From contig SWDT01000026.1 of NCBI GenBank assembly GCA_009193035.1, positions 303,776 through 367,775 on the forward strand: a stretch of 64,000 bases of DNA, read 5' to 3'. The notes under the pieces are model-generated. The model searched no databases, was not told the origin of the DNA, and was given only the letters and a program-made list of their open reading frames with translations. The stretch comes from Halicephalobus mephisto (Eukaryota; Nematoda; Chromadorea; Rhabditida; Panagrolaimidae). The first letter of the stretch is position 1; each line of letters opens with the position of its first letter. Both the position numbers and the translations under genes were made by a program. Below, piece after piece: positions 32,893-43,677 of this stretch.

Positions 32893-33513
32893 TTATAGTC
32901 CAGCTCCAAGTCCCACAATATCAGCGGCGGTGTCAGGAGATTGGAACTCGTCGACTTCAAGAGGAAGTCCCGTGTTTTCTCTTATTTTCATGCAGTATAG
33001 GACAATAATCAAAACAATGACGGCCAAAGTTCCGATAATGGTCCCTGTCATGCACCGCAACATGCAGGTCTCATCTGGAAGCTGGACAAGCATGACACTC
33101 AGCTTCTCGTTCCCTGGGGCTCCTTTGAATCTATTAGCCAATCTTCTTCTTTGGTTCTCCAGCAACCTCGGGGAGGGGAAGGGGTCCTGGCAGTTCCCAT
33201 CGAGTTCATTATAAGCCGCAGTCAGTTCAGCTTCACTGTCATCTGTATCATAAAAACTATCTTCTATAGAAAGAGGGTCATCTCTGCAAAGTACTTTCTC
33301 CCGGGAATCCAGATGCTGTGAGGTTCTTTCATGAGGATTCATGTATCCTGTTCCCGTGTCCTGAGGGTTCAAGTACCCTGTTCCTTTCTCTTGAAGGTTA
33401 CCGTATCCCGAGGGTCTTTCTGGACAAGCTTGGTAGTCCTTCATGAAAGACGTCTGAGCTATTCCTGATCCTTCGTCCTCCAGCAGTAGCTCCATCGGGT
33501 TACAGTAGGACAT
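32893..33513 (-). CDS. Single-pass membrane protein with YxN repeats (array member 11)
   Basis: A 206-residue single-exon frame beginning MSYCNPMELLLEDEGSG. Residues about 35-65 carry three repeats: GYGNLQEKGT, GYLNPQDTGT, GYMNPHERTS. An acidic stretch (SIEDSFYDTDDSEAE) and a basic block (NQRRRLANRFKG) follow. One membrane segment lies near residues 155-178 (GTIIGTLAVIVLIIVLYCMK), with a 28-residue tail. There is no signal peptide. The three Y-x-N sites match the consensus bound by GRB2-type SH2 domains when phosphorylated; that is inference. Codon use is less AT-rich than in neighbouring genes. Confidence 0.68.
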   Translation of the reverse strand: MSYCNPMELLLEDEGSGIAQTSFMKDYQACPERPSGYGNLQEKGTGYLNPQDTGTGYMNPHERTSQHLDSREKVLCRDDPLSIEDSFYDTDDSEAELTAAYNELDGNCQDPFPSPRLLENQRRRLANRFKGAPGNEKLSVMLVQLPDETCMLRCMTGTIIGTLAVIVLIIVLYCMKIRENTGLPLEVDEFQSPDTAADIVGLGAGL

Positions 33514-33624
33514 TTCTTTCAAGTACTGTATTATTTACTGGAAAACAAAAAAGATATCTAGGGTAATCGACACCCATACTTTCGTCAGAATTATTAAAAA
33601 TGCAATTTATTCACAGTAAAAATA

Positions 33625-35214
33625 CTAATGCCAGAGGCAAAGGAAAATAACATGTAGGTCATCAGGCTCCTCAGATAGACATCCACTTTCCTGAGTAGAA
33701 TAGCTCACTAAAAATAAACAAGAATTAATTATCATAATTATTCTGAAGCAAAACAAACCGGTTTCAGTGGCTGTCTGATGACCTTCATTTGGGTGATCTT
33801 AGAAATTTTTTAGACTCCTTAGAACTCGTCAACGAATATCGTATTATTTATAAAAACGGAAATTTTCGTTACAAAATTTTAGAAAATTATTTCAACATAA
33901 ATTTCTTCGTTTTTCTAGTAGGGACTTAAAATTATAAAATTCCGCATTTACATAATTTTATCAAAGTTTAAAAATTAGACTACTGTGAAAAATAAAAAAT
34001 ATATACAACAAAATTCTAGGAAAATCGTCTCGATATGGATTTGTGAAACTTTTTAGGATTAAAAAATATAAAACTTCGAAATTGCATACTGCAAAATTTT
34101 AGAAATAATGCATTTCGAAAAGTTGAAAAATGATATACTTTATAATTTTATCTACCGTAATCCAGGAAGTCCGGAATCCGAGTTATTTTGCATTTTAAAT
34201 AAATTTTGCAAATTTAAAAACTCAATTGTCATGACAACCGTTACTAGATAGAGCCTATACCCGAGGAAATCTGACCTGAATCATATTATAAAAATAATTT
34301 CATTTATCAAAACACAAAGTATCTGAAAAAACGAATTTTCTTTATAAAAATTGAACAAACAAGATATGACAGGCAAGTCTCTAGCCATGGCAGAAGTAGT
34401 TTCGAAATAGTTTTAAAATTTATTTAAAAATATTGAAAATGATCGATTTTGAAAGTTATTCCAATTTCTCGACCCGTAAAGAAAATGCTCAAAAATTACT
34501 GTAATCTTGATTGAAAATTTGCAATACAGTAGGCGGATTAAAAATCAGTGTGATATGGTAATCTCGAAAGTGAAACAACTATGATACAGTACTTCCACTG
34601 AAAATCAGATGACTGTGGTACAGTAGTCCTATGACAAATAACTGCAATACAATAATCCGATTAAAAAACCTACGATACAGTAATTGCACTAAAAATAAAA
34701 CAAATATAATGCTGTAATCGGATTAAAAATGAGATACCCGGAATTCAGTAACCTCGATTAGAAATCACACTACAGTAATCCCGATTAAGAACGGAATAAC
34801 CACAATACAGTAAGCATGATCAAAGATAAAACAATCGCAATACAGTAATTTGTTGTTCGACTACGTTGTTCCTCCGTCAAAGGTTCGACTAATTCATTTC
34901 TGTTTACTGTAATCAATTCCACAGTTTCTAACTTAAAAGTGAAACTTCAATGACCTACCGTAATACCTTCCGTTGTTCGGAATCTGACGAGTGGTTCTGA
35001 TTGGCAGTTGGGGTATCTGGAGAATCACGGATCCGTTGTTTCTGAATTTCGGATTAGATTCGCTTTCGGATTGAGTGCCAAGAACTTCAATCCCTCCAGG
35101 AGGTACTGTCGGAGGCAAAATTACAGGGTCTGTCCTGGAAGTGGATTGAGTGTTAACTGTGAACTGAGGATGTCCCAGGGCAACTTCATAAGGAGGCGGA
35201 GGTTCCAAGGGCAT
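33625..35214 (-). CDS. PPxY protein, C-terminal exon uncertain (array member 12)
   Basis: Exon 1 (34959..35214) is well supported: MPLEPPPPYEVALGHPQFTV with PPPY, then DPVILPPTVPPGGIEVL, which is almost repeated in the gene at 38946. It ends GRYY before a phase-1 GTAGGT donor. The only candidate second exon found is 33625..33707, after TTTTTAG. It reads VSYSTQESGCLSEEPDDLHV and then HVIFLCLWH-stop, giving 112 residues without a proper membrane segment. In another frame the same exon encodes SLMTYMLFSFASGISIFTV, which looks like the lost membrane segment. Either a frameshift has occurred or the true exon 2 was missed. The 1.25 kb intron holds a 34.5-34.85 kb repeat. Confidence 0.5.
34505..34855. 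repeat. About 45-55-bp degenerate repeat
   Basis: Around eight diverged units of the form acagtaatcccgattaaaaa are spaced 40-55 bp apart within the intron of array member 12. Confidence 0.55.
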
Positions 35215-36290
35215 TATTTAACTGAAATTTTCATCGATTAAATGGAGAACTATTTTAAGAGGCCAGTAATCAAGCTAATAATCTAAGAATAAACCAATAA
35301 TCGTTTATGTAAACACTAATGGTGGAAATATATTCTCGAGAAATAAGAAAATTGTCTAAGAAAAAAGTATTAGTCTCGCTGCGAATGACGGTAAAGGGTA
35401 AACGACTAATTTCATCGTCAAAAAATAAATCAATTATCATTTACATCAGAACCAAAATGTCAACCAAGACCCCAGAGGATTAAAATACACCACTACCAAG
35501 GGAAGTCCACTTACTCAAAGTGACCTTTTAGCATGAGTTATCTATTATTTTGTAACTTTTGAAACACAGATTTCAAATATGTATTTCATTTTTGCCGAAC
35601 ACCTTTGGGACGAGATAATCTGGAAAATCTCTAAATTCAGGATTGAATCTTTTCGTGTTTTTGACTACTTTTCCGACAAAGCAGTTAAACAACTATGATG
35701 AGCACATAAAATACATCTAATTGCAAAAAAAGAATTATTTAAATTGGTTAAATTAAAGAAAAAACACATCTCCAAAATGGAATTGTCAAACATCGATGAA
35801 AATTCAAAGGATTATTTTTGAATTTTTCAAGTTTGAATATATGAAATTCCACACATTCATCCTATTTCCCCGTTCTAGAAGAGCTTTTAGCAAAAATCAA
35901 ACACGGATTTTGAAACATATCTGATAAGATGAAAAATTCGTCAACTTGTTTAAAAAAATTATTTTGAGTAAACACATTTCCCGAGGGAGCTAAGAATACT
36001 GCTCCTACTGCGAATGATGCTTATACGACTATTAATCAAAGGTTAACTCAAACATCATCCTCGTTAGCAGTACCATTTAAAATGCTTTTAAAAAATTCAA
36101 AAAATGACGAGAAAAAAATTTGCTATCATTATGAATGATATTTTTAGGACTGCTAACCAAGGTAATTGCTACAGAAAGAACCAAACATCGTTCACGTACG
36201 AACCACAATTCCAAATCTACTGTCGAAAAAGAAAAACAAATAAAATACAGAATGAAAATATATTGATTCCGTGACAAACTGTGTTTATAT
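35215..36290. other. Gene-free stretch
   Basis: No gene is supported. A minus-strand frame ending at 36077 has a hydrophobic stretch and a CGACAG acceptor. Its phase would fit a small exon-like segment at about 37700-37745 (NKCFVFDYDVEN before GTAAGT). No start exon was found, so it is not called. Confidence 0.4.
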
Positions 36291-37600
36291 GACCACTAAT
36301 AAAGTAGATAATCAAACATTGCAGTAAGCGTTAATCACGTCATAATTACAACGTTAGTCCTATTCTTAAAACATAAGGAAATTGATAAATTAGGAACTCG
36401 GTTTCATTATGAACTATATTTATAAAACTACTGATGAAATGGATAATCAAGTATCAATGGCGTTATAATTACAATATCAAATCTATCCTTACAGAGAAAA
36501 ATCATAAATTGAAGATCATTACTTTTGCGAAGACTTATGTTTATAGCATCGCTAATGAAGTAGATAATCAAACGTTAATTTTGTTGCAATTGCAACATCA
36601 AATTTATTCTTACAAAATGAAGAAATCGGTAAATCAAGAACTATTGACTTCACTACGGACTATGTTTATAACACAACTAATGAAGTAGATAATCAAGCAT
36701 CAATAATGTTACAATTACAGCAATGAATCTATTCTTACAAAATGAAGAAATCGGTATATCAAGAACTATTAACTTCACTACGGACTATGTTTATAGTACA
36801 ACTAATGAAGTAGATAATCAAACGTTAATTTTGTTGCAATTGCAACATCAAATTTATTCTTACAATATAAAGAAATCGGTAAATCAAGAACTATTGACTT
36901 CACTACGGACTATGTTTATAACACAACTAATGAAGTAGATAATCAAGCATCAATAATGTTACAATTACAGCAATGAATCTATTCTTACAAAATGAAGAAA
37001 TCGGTATATCAAGAACTATTAACTTCACTACGGACTATGTTTATAGTACAACTAATGAAGTAGATAATCAAACGTTAATTTTGTTGCAATTGCAACATCA
37101 AATTTATTCTTACAAAATGAAGAAATCGGTAAATCCAGAACTATTGAATTCACTATGGACTATGTTTATAGTACAACTAATGAAGTAGATAATCAAGCAT
37201 CAATGATGTTACTATTGTGAATGTGTAGTCTCCACGATCGGAGGTATCCAATACATACAAAGCTAAACAGTTCTCTCTCTACTGAGGAGTACAAAAGGGA
37301 ACACATCACCGCAGACAGGATTCTGGACGTTGTGCTTATTCAATATTGTCTTACATATTATATTTGCACCTAATAAAGGATATAACAGTTACAATTGTAA
37401 AAGCAAATCTATTTTTACAATATAAAGGAATTCACAAACTCAGAACCATTGATCTTATCACGAACTACATTTATAGCATTACTAATGAAGTAGATAGTCG
37501 AGCATTAAACACGTCACAATTCCAACGTCAAAGCCACTCTCAAAAAATTAAAAAATTATTGAATAAGAAATCTCAGTTTTACCACGAACACTGAATGATT
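36290..37600. repeat. Satellite: 125-bp monomer in 250-bp higher-order units
   Basis: Monomers of about 125 bp share aactaatgaagtagataatc and ttcttacaaaatgaagaaat. Adjacent monomers differ (caaacgttaattttgttgca against caagcatcaataatgttaca), but every second one is almost identical. Equivalent points at 36561, 36811 and 37061 are exactly 250 bp apart. Flanking monomers are more diverged. A non-repeat segment at about 37215-37370 interrupts the array and contains a GC-richer sequence with ctctctactgagg. Short plus-strand ORFs recur at 250 bp spacing purely because of the repeat. Confidence 0.88.
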
Positions 37601-38945
37601 CATTTTTGATTGTACACTCCGTTAATTGTTCTTTAACTTATAACACATGAGAGAATTCATTAAAGGTTCAACACCATGGTAACTATAATAATGATTAAGC
37701 AACTTACTATTTTCGACGTCATAATCAAATACGAAGCATTTGTTTCTGGAAATAAAATTAAGAAATAATAATTATGTCTAACGAAATAGGCAAGTAGGAG
37801 AATTCTGAGAACAGAAACCCGTAATTTGATGACCTTTGGACATTTAAATTCGTTTTATGACATTGATATAAAACACTAAAATAAATTTCTCTAAAAATTT
37901 AAATTTAGCTTTAACAATGGGGACTTTTGAGAAAAATTTTGTTTTCAAGAAATCGAAAAACTTCAAAATGGCGGAAAATAAATTTCAGAAACTTCGGAAT
38001 TTCGACACGGAAAAAATTTCAGAAGACAGAAACTTCAAAAAAATCGAAGTAATTTTTCAGGAATTTCAAAAAATTAAGATAAGTAAAAAAATAAATTTCA
38101 AAAAATCAAAAATAATAAAAAACAAATTTCAGAAACTTCAGAATTTCGAAATGGAAGATTCCAGAAATTTTTAAACTTCATTATGGAAAAAGTAAAATTT
38201 AAAAAATGTCAAACTTTAATAAAAAATAAATTGCAGTGTCTTCAATTTTCGATACGAAAACAAACAAATTTTAGAATTTTTTTGAATTTCAGTAATTAAA
38301 ATTACGGACGTCAGAAAACGCCGGAAATATAGAAAAATTCATGATTATTGCTATTTTTCCAACAATTTCGTCTGACGTTGGTTTTCAAATCTCATCACAG
38401 ATGTTTAAGAATAAAACCGAATTTTTAATTATGAAATTCACAATTTTTCTCAAAACTAATCAAAAAATAACAAATTAGAGGAAAAAGTAAATTTAAAAAA
38501 ATTAAATTTAAAGCATATTGTAATAAATATTAGAACGAATTTATAAATTTGAAGAATTGTTGGTTTTTGAATACTGGTTTTAGGTTTTTACAAAATTCTG
38601 AAAAATATTTGAAGTTATAAAAAATTTCTAAAAATCTGAAAAATATTTGAAGTTATAAAAAATTTCTGAAATTCTGAAGTTATAAAAAATTTTTAAAATT
38701 CTAAAAAATTTCTGAAATTTTTATAAAATTATTGTGAAACTTTAAAATCTCATAAAAAATTTCATAAATTAGTAAGTTTTTAGAATGTTCTATGAAAAGT
38801 TCGAAATTTCCAGAATTCTCAATAAAAAACAATTTTTAAAACGTGATTTTTTAGTTTCTCAAAAATTCTGTCAAATCGTTAAAAATAAATTTTGATTATT
38901 AAATAAGCAGACTGTACCATTTCATAGATATTCGTTTTTGAAAAG
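37600..38945. other. AT-rich gene-free stretch
   Basis: Dominated by simple AT-rich blocks such as aatttcagaaacttcagaat and aaatatttgaagttataaaa. The plus-strand frame at 37917-38174 is Lys/Phe/Asn-rich and follows from this low-complexity repeat. No gene is supported. Confidence 0.5.
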
Positions 38946-39452
38946 TCAATGATGCCTCTGGCTGGCCATCATCTTCAAAGTGATGCCGATGAAGATGATC
39001 ATCGTGACGACTATGAACACGGTGAAGATGCCTTGCATCACGCGTCTGTTCTGATACTGTTCTTCCGTCAAGTGTTCAATGTAGCCTCCGGCGGTGACTT
39101 AAAAAGTGCTTATTTCAAGAGTGAAAAACTCTAACTAACCTCTGTATCTGCCCCCGCAGGGAGTCTGAGTCCCGGACCTGAGACCCCCACAGAAGGGGGG
39201 TGGGTGGGGATGGGGGTAAGGGTAGGACGAGAAGCAGCACGTCTGGTCAGGATAAGACTGAGACGGATAAGGAGGGACCATCTGGAAGTTGAGAGTCTCT
39301 ATCCCCCCCGGAGGAACCGTAGGTGGCAAAATCGCCCGTTGATACCCTGCAGGTTTCGGATTTCCGTTTTCGTAATTGAGGTTTTGGAAACCTGAGTAAA
39401 TCCCATTCTGGGTCGAATTCCCATCATACGCCGGAGGCGGTTCAGATGGCAT
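38946..39452 (-). CDS. PPxY membrane protein (array member 13)
   Basis: Two exons, 39140..39452 and 38946..39097, join in phase 1 across a 42 nt intron to give 154 residues. Exon 1 has MPSEPPPAYDG (PPAY), AILPPTVPPGGIETLNFQ (near copy of the motif in member 12), MVPPYPSQSYPDQTC and a run of Pro/His/Tyr before CGGRYR. Exon 2 gives VTAGGYIEHLTEEQYQNRRV, then a membrane segment (GIFTVFIVVTMIIFIGITLK) and the tail MMASQRHH. The gene is much less AT-rich than its flanks. Function unknown; PPxY suggests WW-domain partners. Confidence 0.72.
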
Positions 39453-40775
39453 TCCTGAAATCCAAAGTTGACTTCATTAAGATCCAAAGTTATCAATGAC
39501 TTTCGTAAAAAATAAAGCTTCGAAAAATCACCATGGAAACTAACTCTATGAAGATTTAAACTCTACTGTAAAAATTTTCTAGTTATTGAGAATTATTGAG
39601 TTAGGCAAAAAATTAAATTATTGGATTAAAAGGTAAATTTTAAAAATTAATCAATTTTTGACTTTTTTGCTTACAGTATTTGTCTAAGATTAAAAAATAA
39701 AATACAAAGTTTTGGAAATTTTTAAAATAAATTTGACGAAAAAAAAATAAAGTTAAAATTTTATAGTTTTGGTCTCGACTGGAAAGTTGTAAAAATTCGT
39801 GTTAAAATGTTTTTTTTATTTTGAAAATAAAAATTTTGGTTTTATAATTTTAGGACATTTTAGAAAAATATAAATATTAAGTTTTATAGTTTTGGTCTCG
39901 ACTGGAAAGTTGCAAAAATTCGTGTTAAAAAGTTTTTTTATTTTAAAAATAAAAATTTTGTTTTTATAATTTTAGGACTTTTTAGAAAAACATAAATATT
40001 AAATTTTATAATTTTGGTCTCAACTGGAAAGTTGTAAAAATTTGTGTTAAAATATTTTTTATTATTTTGAAAATAAAAATTTTGGTTTCATAATTTCAGG
40101 ACTTTTTAGAAAAACATAAATATTAAATTTCATAGTTTTTGGTCTCGACTGGAAAGTTGCAAAAATTCATGTTAAAATGTTTTTTTTATTTTGAACATTT
40201 TTGTTTTTTTTAAATAATGTAATTTTGAAACTTTTTAGTTATTTACAAAAAAAATTCGCAGTTTTTAATCTCATTTAGGAAATGTTAAAAATTTCTATCT
40301 GAATAATCTTTTGAAATTTCAGCAAAAATAATTTTTTATATTTATTATAATTTTTGAATCTGTTAGAAATACGTAAAAATACAATTTTATAATTTTTGTT
40401 CCAACTGGAAAATTTTCAAAATTTCCATCAAGACCATTTTTGTCGGAATTTTATCGCACATATTTCACATTTTTATAATGTTGTCATTTTGGAATTCTGC
40501 GAAACTACATAAATGTGAAATTTCGAAAGTTTTAGTCTTAGCTGAAAAAATCTAGAAATTTTCGTCGAGATTAAATTTTTAAATTCTATAATTTTGATCA
40601 TAAATAAAAAATTGTCGAAATTTCAGTTGAGATAATTTTTTTAAACTTCGTCATTTTTGTAATAGTAAAATAAAAAATTCCGGAAAACTACACAAACAAG
40701 AAATTGAGTAATTCTACACGTAAAAAACAATAAGTAATATATAATATATCAATGCATTAAAACAATTCAGATATA
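39453..40775. other. Repeat-rich gene-free stretch
   Basis: No gene is supported. The interval is AT-rich and built largely from diverged copies of the 124 bp unit listed next. That unit also recurs in weaker form at 40230-40640 and 41640-42480. Confidence 0.5.
39755..40200. repeat. About 124-bp tandem repeat
   Basis: Four good copies contain ggtctcgactggaaagttgc followed by 'aaaaattcgtgttaaaatg'. Equivalent points lie near 39769, 39894, 40015 and 40140. Confidence 0.85.
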
Positions 40776-41290
40776 TTGTATTTTATGTACCAATGCATTG
40801 AATATAATGCATTCATACATTATGTTCAAATTATGCATCGATACATTGAATATAATGCACTCATATATTATGTTCAACTTACGTATCGATATATTGAATA
40901 TAATGCATTCATACATTATGTTCAAAATATGCATCAATATATTGAAGATAACGCACTCATACATTATGTTCAAATTATGCATCGATACATTGAATATAAT
41001 GCACTCATACATTATGTTCAAATTATGCATTGATATATTAAATATAATACATTCGTACATTATGTTCAACTTATGCATTGATATATTAAATATAATACAT
41101 TCATACATTATGTTAAAATTATGCATCAATGCATTGAATATAACGCATTCATACATTATGTTAAAATTATGCATCGATATATTGATTATAATGCACTCAT
41201 ATATTATATTCAAATTATGCATCGATACATTGAAGATAATGTACTCATACATTATATTCAACTTATGTACCGATGCATTAGGGCTATTTT
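40776..41290. repeat. About 60-bp satellite with long ORFs on both strands
   Basis: Around nine units of roughly 60 bp contain cactcatacattatgttcaa and attatgcatcgatacattga. Because units are about a multiple of three and lack stops, frames of 179 codons (-) and 188 codons (+) stay open across the array, encoding a 20-residue periodic peptide. I regard these frames as repeat artefacts. A related single unit recurs at about 41470-41600. Confidence 0.85.
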
Positions 41291-43019
41291 TGTGTGTAGT
41301 ATACATCCGTATAGAGAATTCTACTTTGATTTACATCTTCATAGAGGAATCTGATGTAGCTTAAACATTCAGAAGATTCTAGTCTTGTTTATTATACATT
41401 CTCACGGAGCTTTTTGATATGATCTAAATTTTTTGATAACATTCTACACACAAAAAAAGACGTATGATAATAATATATCATTATATTAAAATAGCTCTAA
41501 TATATCGGATATATTATATTTTACACACCAAGACATCGAATGTGATGTACTTATACGTTATGCCCAACTTATGTGCCGATGTATTAGAGCTATTTTTCGT
41601 ACGTATTTTGAACTACAAAATTCTCGAAATTCTTATTGAAACAAATTTTTAATCTTAATTACAAAGTTTTCGAAATTCCTGTCAACACAATTTCTTAGAA
41701 TTTCATCCTTATTTTTCGATAATAGTGCAATTCAGACTCTCACGGGATGACGTAAACATGGAATTAATAATTCTAGTCTTAACGGAGAAGTTTTCGAAAT
41801 TCACGTCGAGACAATTTTCGGAAATTTTATAATTTTCAAGATTCCACTTAAGACAATTTTTAAGAATTTCATCATTTTATAATAGTGCAATTCAGAATTT
41901 CACGAAAATATGTAAACAAGGAATTTGAAGGTTTTCGTTTTCATTGAAAAAATCCAAAAATTTCCGTCGAGACAATTTTTAAGAATTTCACTATGCTTAT
42001 AATAGTGAAATTCAAAATCTCACGGAAATATAAAAAACAAATAATTTTAAAATTTTCAGTTTCCATTGAGAAATTTTAAAAATTCCTATTAAGACAAATT
42101 TCAAAAATTTTATATTTTTTCTCAACTGGAAAGATTTCGAAATTTCTGTCAGGACATTTTTTTAGAATTTTATTATTTTTTAATAATGAAATTCAGAATT
42201 TTATAAAAATATTTTTAAAATAATTTTAAAATTTTGGTTTTCATTGAAAATTTTTAAAATTCTCGTCGAGAGAAATTTCATTAATTTTTTAATTTTTCTC
42301 AAGTGGAAAGTTTTCGAAATTCCTGTCAAGACAATATTAAAAATTTCACTGTTTATAATAGTCCAATTCAGAATCTCACGGAAATGGATGAATTCAAAAT
42401 TGTACTATTTTTGGTCTCAATTGGACAATTTAAGAAAATTCGCGTTAAAACAATTTTTTCAAATTTCGAATTTTTAAAATATATTTTAAAAAAATATTTT
42501 GTTCAGTTTCGAAAAAGTTAGACATGAAAAAAATAAAAATCGGACTTTATTTTACGAAAAAAATGAAAAAAACAAAGTTGTTCATCGTCGAAAATTTACT
42601 AAAACATCATTTTTTATTTTTTGAATGATGTTTGTTAATTTAAAAAAAAATAGTTTTTTATTTAACATAAGTAATTGAATAAAAAAAAAGGTTTACCTGT
42701 TTTGCCTGCGGCATCGGAGTGAGAAAAGCTTCGAGAAAATTAAATTTGAATTTTTTTAATCGAGTAAGTCGAGGAAACGTCAAATGCGCAGAAGCCTGGA
42801 TTGCCGGAAAACAAGCTGGAAGAGCCAATTTTAAAAGCTTCCTAAAACCGAGAAATGGAAACAGAAAAAATTCTATAAAAAATGCGTTTTTTAAAATCGC
42901 AAAAATGTGTTTTGAAACATTTATTTTTTAATTTTATAAATATAATTGAACAAAAAATATTTCAAATAAAGTGTTTAAATTTGAAAGTTCGGAATCTAGT
43001 GAAATTTAATAATTAAGAT
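41291..43019. other. AT-rich gene-free stretch
   Basis: Mostly diverged 120-130 bp repeats containing aaattcctgtcaagacaatt. At 42702-42850 there is a short GC-richer island that is open on both strands. Its minus-strand frame runs from a TTTTAG acceptor to a GTAAAC donor (ending LTPMPQAKQ), but no partner exon was found, so no gene is called. Confidence 0.45.
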
Positions 43020-43590
43020 TTATAACTTTGAATTTTCACTTCGGATTCAGAACTTACGGGTTTGAGTACCCTATGCTAAGTCCTCATTGTTCAACTTTAA
43101 AACATCTAAAATTGGTTGTGTGATATTTGTGTCCCAAGGATTCAAGTCCGAATTTTACAACTGTAACTGAAGAAAAAGCACTTACGAGAGTGTAATCGGA
43201 TGTGTAAACTCTGGATCTAAATTCAGAAGTTGACCTTCAAAATTGTGGATTCTGAAGACTGCTTTTCGATTATGGTCTTAGGATTTCTAAAACTACCTCT
43301 GAAGTTGAACGAAAAATGTTTGTAATGACGATATCGGATCTGCAGATTCCGAATCTGAAACCAGAATTGATAATTCATCTTCAGAATCCAGGATTCCGAA
43401 GGCCAATCCCCGCTTCTAAGAACATCCAAAATTTCACTTTGGAATTCCATAAAAAATCAAAATTTACCTAAAATAGTTTTTAAAATTCCATATAAAAAGT
43501 CAAAAATTATTTTAAATGTTTTTTAATTCTCGAATTAAAGCTGTAAAAATAGGAACGTGAATGTGTGGGACACAAATGTTGCAAACCGCA
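43020..43590 (-). mobile_element. TIR element, inverted partner of 47145-47765
   Basis: About 570 bp that matches the reverse complement of 47145-47765 at high identity. Its ends resemble each other as inverted repeats: 'tttgtgtcccaaggattcaa' near the left and 'gaatgtgtgggacacaaatg' at the right. Internal blocks include aaccagaattgataattcat and 'gaaggccaatccccgcttct'. It has no coding capacity. The imperfect termini containing TGTGTCCCA suggest a DNA-transposon derivative of unknown superfamily. Confidence 0.65.
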
Positions 43591-43677
43591 AAAATGAGCT
43601 CAAGTCTTTTCTGGAAGGATAAAAAAGAAAAAAACTAAATAACCCCTGTGGCAATGTTCTCAAGGTTAGTTCTATGT

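Noticed and set aside
36434..37188. Series of 70-85 codon ORFs at regular spacing
   Set aside because: They repeat every 250 bp with the satellite and are a consequence of it, not a gene family.
37917..38174. Lys/Phe-rich ORF of 85 codons
   Set aside because: Encoded by low-complexity AT-rich repeats of aatttcagaaacttcag type; no motif or splice context.
40767..41306. Long ORFs of 179 and 188 codons on opposite strands
   Set aside because: Both follow a 60 bp satellite whose unit length keeps frames open; composition is repetitive and no splice or start context supports a gene.
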